Source: Cardinium endosymbiont of Dermatophagoides farinae
Lineage (GTDB): Bacteria; Bacteroidota; Bacteroidia; Cytophagales; Amoebophilaceae
Reading direction: 5' to 3'
Length of the DNA stretch: 64,000 bases
Assembly: GCF_007559345.1 (NCBI RefSeq)
Contig: NZ_VMBH01000001.1
Coordinates: 806,001 to 870,000 of the forward strand
Part shown: piece by piece, positions 60,144 through 64,000 of the stretch
Layout: the number at the start of each line of letters is the position of its first letter
Position numbering within the stretch: the first letter of the stretch is position 1
The notes under the pieces: model-generated
Told to the model about the DNA's origin: nothing
What the model saw: only the letters and a program-made list of their open reading frames with translations
The model's database searches: none
Made by a program: the position numbers and the translations under genes

Positions 60144-62579
60144 GAAAGAAGACTTACATAGAGTCCTACCTTTTGTAGATTTTCATGATGATATGGCCAT
60201 ATCTGCAGATGGGACTATTTCTGTTCTATTTAAAGCCTCTTTAGTCTTTCAGGAACAGTATACCGAGCAACAGTATATAGATTGGACTACTATGCTCTCT
60301 AATAGCATGAAAGAATTGCCCTGTAACAGCCTTGTGCAACAAGTAGATATATACTACCCAGATCAATGGCATAACCCATCCATAGATAGTAACGAGCTTG
60401 ATTTCTTTAAACAAAAACAATTCAGTCATACAGAAAGTCGTCCTATACTGCGCCATGAATCCTATATCATACTTTCCTTTCCTGGATTGTATAAGGACCA
60501 TACGCCACTATCTACTTTTTATTCTAGGGATGAGACAAAAAGTTTTAGTAAAAATCCATTTGCTAGTTTAGAAAAGCGACTCACAATAGCTAAAAAAGAT
60601 GCTGCCCAATTTCGTCAAAGTGTATCTATCCATCTTCCCTTAACCCCTCTTACTGCTGGTGCATTTTCCAGACTGGTACATAGATGTTTATCCTTAAACT
60701 TTGAAGATCCTGAAGGCACATTATATGGTGGCTTTGTCAAAGACAAGGAATATCTATTACTAGCTAATAGAAAAGCACAAGTAATTTCTTTAATGGAAAG
60801 TGCTGCTGAGCCTAGTTATACAGTGTTGGATAAATTTGGTAACAATGGTGGCGTTTATGCCCCTTTAACAGAAGGTCTTGGGCGTAGCCTAGACTTTCCA
60901 CATATCATTTCTAGAGTCATTCGTATGATTGACTCTGAAGCATTTTTAAAAAACCACTTCAATGCATTTGCCTGGAGTGAGGCTACCAAACTAGATGAGC
61001 GTAAGCTGCAAAACATCAGACATATACGCAGCGAGATGGCTAAATTTGAACAAACCCTTCTCCAGCGTAACGAACCCATTGTCTATTTATCTTTCTTAGT
61101 CATACCATTTGGCATAACTGATTTGGATACCCTTAATCAATATACTTCTCAAGTATTAGCTGCTTTTTCAGGTATAGGCATGAGGGGTTATTTAGAAACC
61201 ATCGATACCGCTAACTTATTTTGTACTGCTTTACCAGGCAATGGCAATCAAGTATATGGACGTATACCTATTCCTTTGTTAACAGCGGTCGCCCATATGA
61301 ATAGTACCACACCCTTTACAGGCTATAAAGAAGATGTTTTACTGGTCAATAGATACAGAGAACCCATCTATTTCAACCCATTTAACACCGATTTAGACAA
61401 TCAAAATACATTTATTTTCGGTCCTTCTGGATCTGGAAAATCCTTTTTTAACGGCAAAATGATTAAAGATCGATTTGAAGCAGGCCATATAGTTATTGTC
61501 ATTGACAGTGGTGGCACCTATCGTCACTTATTCGGGGCTTTAGGAGGCAAATATATTGAACTCAGTGCAGAAAAATCTTTAGGCCTAAATCCTTTTTTAT
61601 TTCCATCTGATGAATCTGGCAGATACCTGCCAGATAGCAGCAAAATCATCTTTCTGGTTCAACTGATTGGCAAAATGTGGAAGGGAGATTTGAATGAAAA
61701 TCCAATGAGTGAAGTAGAAAAATCTTTACTCTCTCAATGGATTAGTGATTATTATAGAGATTTACCAAAAGCGGTCATCCCTACTTTAACGGGATTTTAT
61801 GACTATTTACAAGCATTGGTAGCAGCTAATGGACAAGCTATTCTTGATCTAAAAAAAGATCAGTTATTCCCTTTTCAAGAATTTTTTATTGTTTTACAGC
61901 CTTTTGCCCATGGTATTTACAAAGATCATTTTAGTGCATTATCGCAAGACTATCTAGTCGACCATATGTTAGTATGTTTTGAACTAGAGGCCATTAAAGG
62001 AAATAGCAAACTCTATCCATTGGTGGTGCAAATTCTTTTTGACTTTGCTTTTGAGATGGTCGCTAAACATCCAGACTCTACTAAGTTCATAGATATTGAA
62101 GAAGGTTGGACGAATTTAGATGATGCTTCTAGAGAGCACATAGAAGCTTTTTACCGAAAAGGCAGAAAAACCAAGACTTCTATCCGAATCATCACACAAG
62201 ATATTCAAGAAATAAAATCATCTAAGATAGCCAGTGCCATTAAAAACAATACAATGCAGCTACCTTTATCCTTCTGTATAACGAAAAAGCCTCTAGTAGG
62301 GAAGAAATAGGTGCTTTCCTAGGTATGAATGAGTTAGACATGCAAAAGTATGCCAGTCTGCGCAGACACAATGGCCCAGGCGGTTTTAGGGAAATCTTTA
62401 TTAAAGAGATGGGTAAAAGCCATGTGTGGCTGCTAGAACCCTCTCTTTGGGAGCATGCTATATTTACCTCTCATCCATCAGAAAGAAACCAAATCGCTGC
62501 ATTGACTAAAAAACATGGAAATATAGAAGATGACATTGCAGAATGGGTATATCATACTAAACAAAAATATTATGTCTAG
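60121..62579 (+). pseudogene. traG: TraG (VirB4-type) ATPase, cluster 2, split near the 3' end
   Basis: The frame 60121-62310 (729 residues) has Walker A FGPSGSGKSFF near 435 and Walker B KFIDIEEGW near 656; the region between is highly similar to the cluster 1 protein (GKSFFNGKMIKDRF). Near 62255, after KNNT, the frame shifts; ATFILLYNEKASSREEIGAF lies in the alternative frame, which continues SLRRHNGPGGFREIFIKEMG to 62579. The separate tail frame has its own ATG at 62325. Confidence 0.9.
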
Positions 62580-63389
62580 TCATTTTCAAGGTATTCTATC
62601 TTCTTCAGTTCACCTAAACCTGGAAGCACAAAACCTAATGGTGGATACCACCATTGGAAAGATGATTGAGTTAGCCAAGTTATTACTATTGCCTTTCTTG
62701 TTGGTACGTTTAATGGTCTATTATTTTCAGTATCATTTAAGCACTGCCGAGTTATTAAAATCCTGTTATACCAGTCTGTTAACACTGACTGTTACCTTTT
62801 TGCTTTTACAGTTCTACTTGGATATTTTTCATATGCTAGACAAATTAACCGCTTTGATTATGAAGGGGTTTGATTGGCATGATCTTGTTAAACCTGATAG
62901 TTTTGAAAGTATAAAAGATCCTTCCGTAAGTATATGGCAGCTGATTAAAAATGGTTTTTCGAATGTTACTATTAGCTTTTTAAAAGGAATATCTCGTGTG
63001 ATGGGTTTAACCACTACTATATTCCGTCATCAATCGATCCTATTTACCCTACAAGTAGGCCCTTTGGCCATTGCTGCTAGCCTCTTACCAGGAAATTTTA
63101 GTGGATAGTTAATTATTGGCTCAATATGCTGATTTCCTTTTTAATGTGGGGGGTAACCATTGATTTGCTAGACTATTCACTGATTTCTTTAGAGTTCAAT
63201 AACGTAGATGGTATCGGTGCTGCCATAGCTACTTGCTTGATGTATGCTATGGTAGGTCCGCTTACCTCTCTATATATAGGTAACACGGTAGGGAACAGCC
63301 TTTTTGCGATAGGAGAAGCAAAGACCAGTCAGTTTATGGCTTATGGGGTTAGTCATCTGCCAAAATTTGGAAAAAAAGATAAACAATAA
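62572..63389 (+). pseudogene. traJ: TraJ (VirB6-like) membrane protein, cluster 2, frameshifted
   Basis: Start ATG 62572 (SSHFQGILSSSVHLNLEAQN), overlapping the TraG tail by 8 bases. Helices at LLLLPFLLVRLMVYYFQY and SLLTLTVTFLLLQFYLDI. The first frame stops at 63108; the other reads WIVNYWLNMLISFLMWGVTI and continues to GKKDKQ at 63389. From 63143 it is the source or partner of the direct repeat at 50803. Confidence 0.82.
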
Positions 63390-63390
63390 T

Positions 63391-63431
63391 CCTTACTGCG
63401 TAAGGACTTTTGACAAACGAGCTAATGGGAG
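63391..63431. promoter_or_regulatory. CCTTACTGCGTAAGG hairpin module, copy 2
   Basis: Same sequence as 51050-51090, just after the TraJ stop and 40 bases before TraK. The inverted counterpart precedes TraE. Confidence 0.5.
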
Positions 63432-63470
63432 AAAAGGGTTGTAATTCTATTATAAAAAACTTAATAAAAT

Positions 63471-64000
63471 ATGTCAGATTAAAAAGATTATCAGTCATCA
63501 ACCGTTCAATCGATTCATAAGCTAAACAGCTATCATTACGGGAATATCATTAACCTACTACGATTTTTAGTCGTTTTTCTTTTGGTATCCTTAGGTGGTT
63601 TATCTGCTTTTTTAGGCTATTTGGTATTTAAATAGAACAGAAGTGATTTGGTCTATTTTGCTACCCTTGAAGGGACCCATGTAGGTATAAGAAAAGATAA
63701 TCCTACTAATAACAGTAAAGAAACCTTTGAGGTAGAAAATTTTGCTATACGCTTTATCCAAGATGGCTTTGCCCATAGCGAAAACAATTACCAAGAAAAC
63801 ATTGAAAGAGCTTTAACCGTTATGAATAATACCTCTAGAGTCACCTTAAAAAAACTCTTTTCTGATGATAGTTTGTTTCAAGTATATAAGGAATCTAATG
63901 GGGTAACTACGGTTTATGTTAAAAGCATACATACTGATACACAGAACTATCCCTATAGATCACAGATTTACTTTCAAACAGATTTAAAATTTTTAACTGG
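63471..64000 (+). pseudogene. traK: TraK-like (VirB8-type) protein, cluster 2, cut by the window end
   Basis: ATG 63471, stop at codon 4, then the same membrane helix as the 51.1 kb copy, and an additional TAG at 63633 where copy A has CAG (FKQNRSDL). Beyond this the frame is open with FEVENFAIRFIQDGFAHSEN and FSDDSLFQVYKESNG to the edge. Translation could begin only downstream of 63635, which would remove the membrane anchor. Confidence 0.8.

Larger units (their letters stand above)
63143..64000. repeat. Direct repeat copy B (partner 50803-51656)
   Basis: Near-identical to copy A over all visible bases. It lacks the deletions of copy A but has a TAG in place of CAG in TraK. It continues past the window edge. 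Confidence 0.92.

Overview
The window looks like a mobile, repeat-rich accessory region (plasmid or plasmid-derived, possibly integrated) of an AT-rich intracellular Bacteroidetes bacterium. The best fit is the Amoebophilaceae (Candidatus Cardinium / Amoebophilus-like arthropod or amoeba symbionts). This rests on three things: conjugation genes in the Bacteroides CTnDOT order (TraE-TraF-TraG-TraJ-TraK-TraN-TraM), eukaryotic-type effector domains (ankyrin repeats, RING-H2, tandem C2H2 zinc fingers), and families common in such symbionts (Rpn nuclease, AAA-ATPase-like/PD-(D/E)XK, DUF1016, VirE primase). The genus is an inference; no rRNA or core gene is present.

Layout. 1-2.3 kb and 33.1-35.0 kb are two inverted copies of a ~1.96 kb block carrying a sodium/solute symporter (SSS) gene and the 5' end of an AAA-ATPase gene; they enclose ~31 kb. 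Between them, 2.9-9.4 kb holds a DUF1016 nuclease, a Pif1-type helicase with a WYL-like tail, and a broken SSS gene that runs on through a degenerate histidine-kinase-like region into a degenerate RelA/SpoT-type HD domain. 9.4-10.6 kb has two divergent ribbon-helix-helix genes. 11.0-14.6 kb is an effector island: a lipoprotein with C2H2 zinc fingers, a RING/ankyrin lipoprotein and an ankyrin protein. 15.0-26.9 kb is the first conjugation cluster, ending in an AAA-ATPase-like gene. 27.1-32.7 kb has a relaxase fragment, an intact HD alarmone-hydrolase-like gene next to a deleted SSS gene, an amidase remnant and an inverted copy of the cluster's end.

35.0-39.0 kb holds a VirE-type replication gene and two unknown lipoproteins. 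39.2-41.7 kb is a mobile-element graveyard (IS66 fragment, 5' part of a group II intron) beside an intact IS110 element. 41.8-43.7 kb holds a tyrosine recombinase remnant with a perfect palindrome and a ParA/RHH pair. 43.9-55.7 kb is a large inverted repeat (Rpn gene, 126-aa gene, VirB5-like, TraM) around a VirD4 gene, ankyrin and RING genes, and a decayed TraJ-TraK-TraN segment. 56.0-58.1 kb has a second ParA/RHH pair with iteron-like repeats and a serine resolvase. 58.2-59.4 kb has an IS256 remnant truncating a coiled-coil gene. 59.5-64.0 kb begins a second conjugation cluster, which runs off the window and is a direct duplicate of 50.8-51.7 kb.

The genes together suggest a conjugative element with replication, partition and type IV secretion functions that carries host-interaction effectors. 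It has been rearranged by duplication and inversion and is now mostly decayed. Many genes are split by single-base indels, often in short homopolymers. Whether these are true pseudogenes or assembly errors cannot be told from the sequence. I saw no tRNA, rRNA or CRISPR array.
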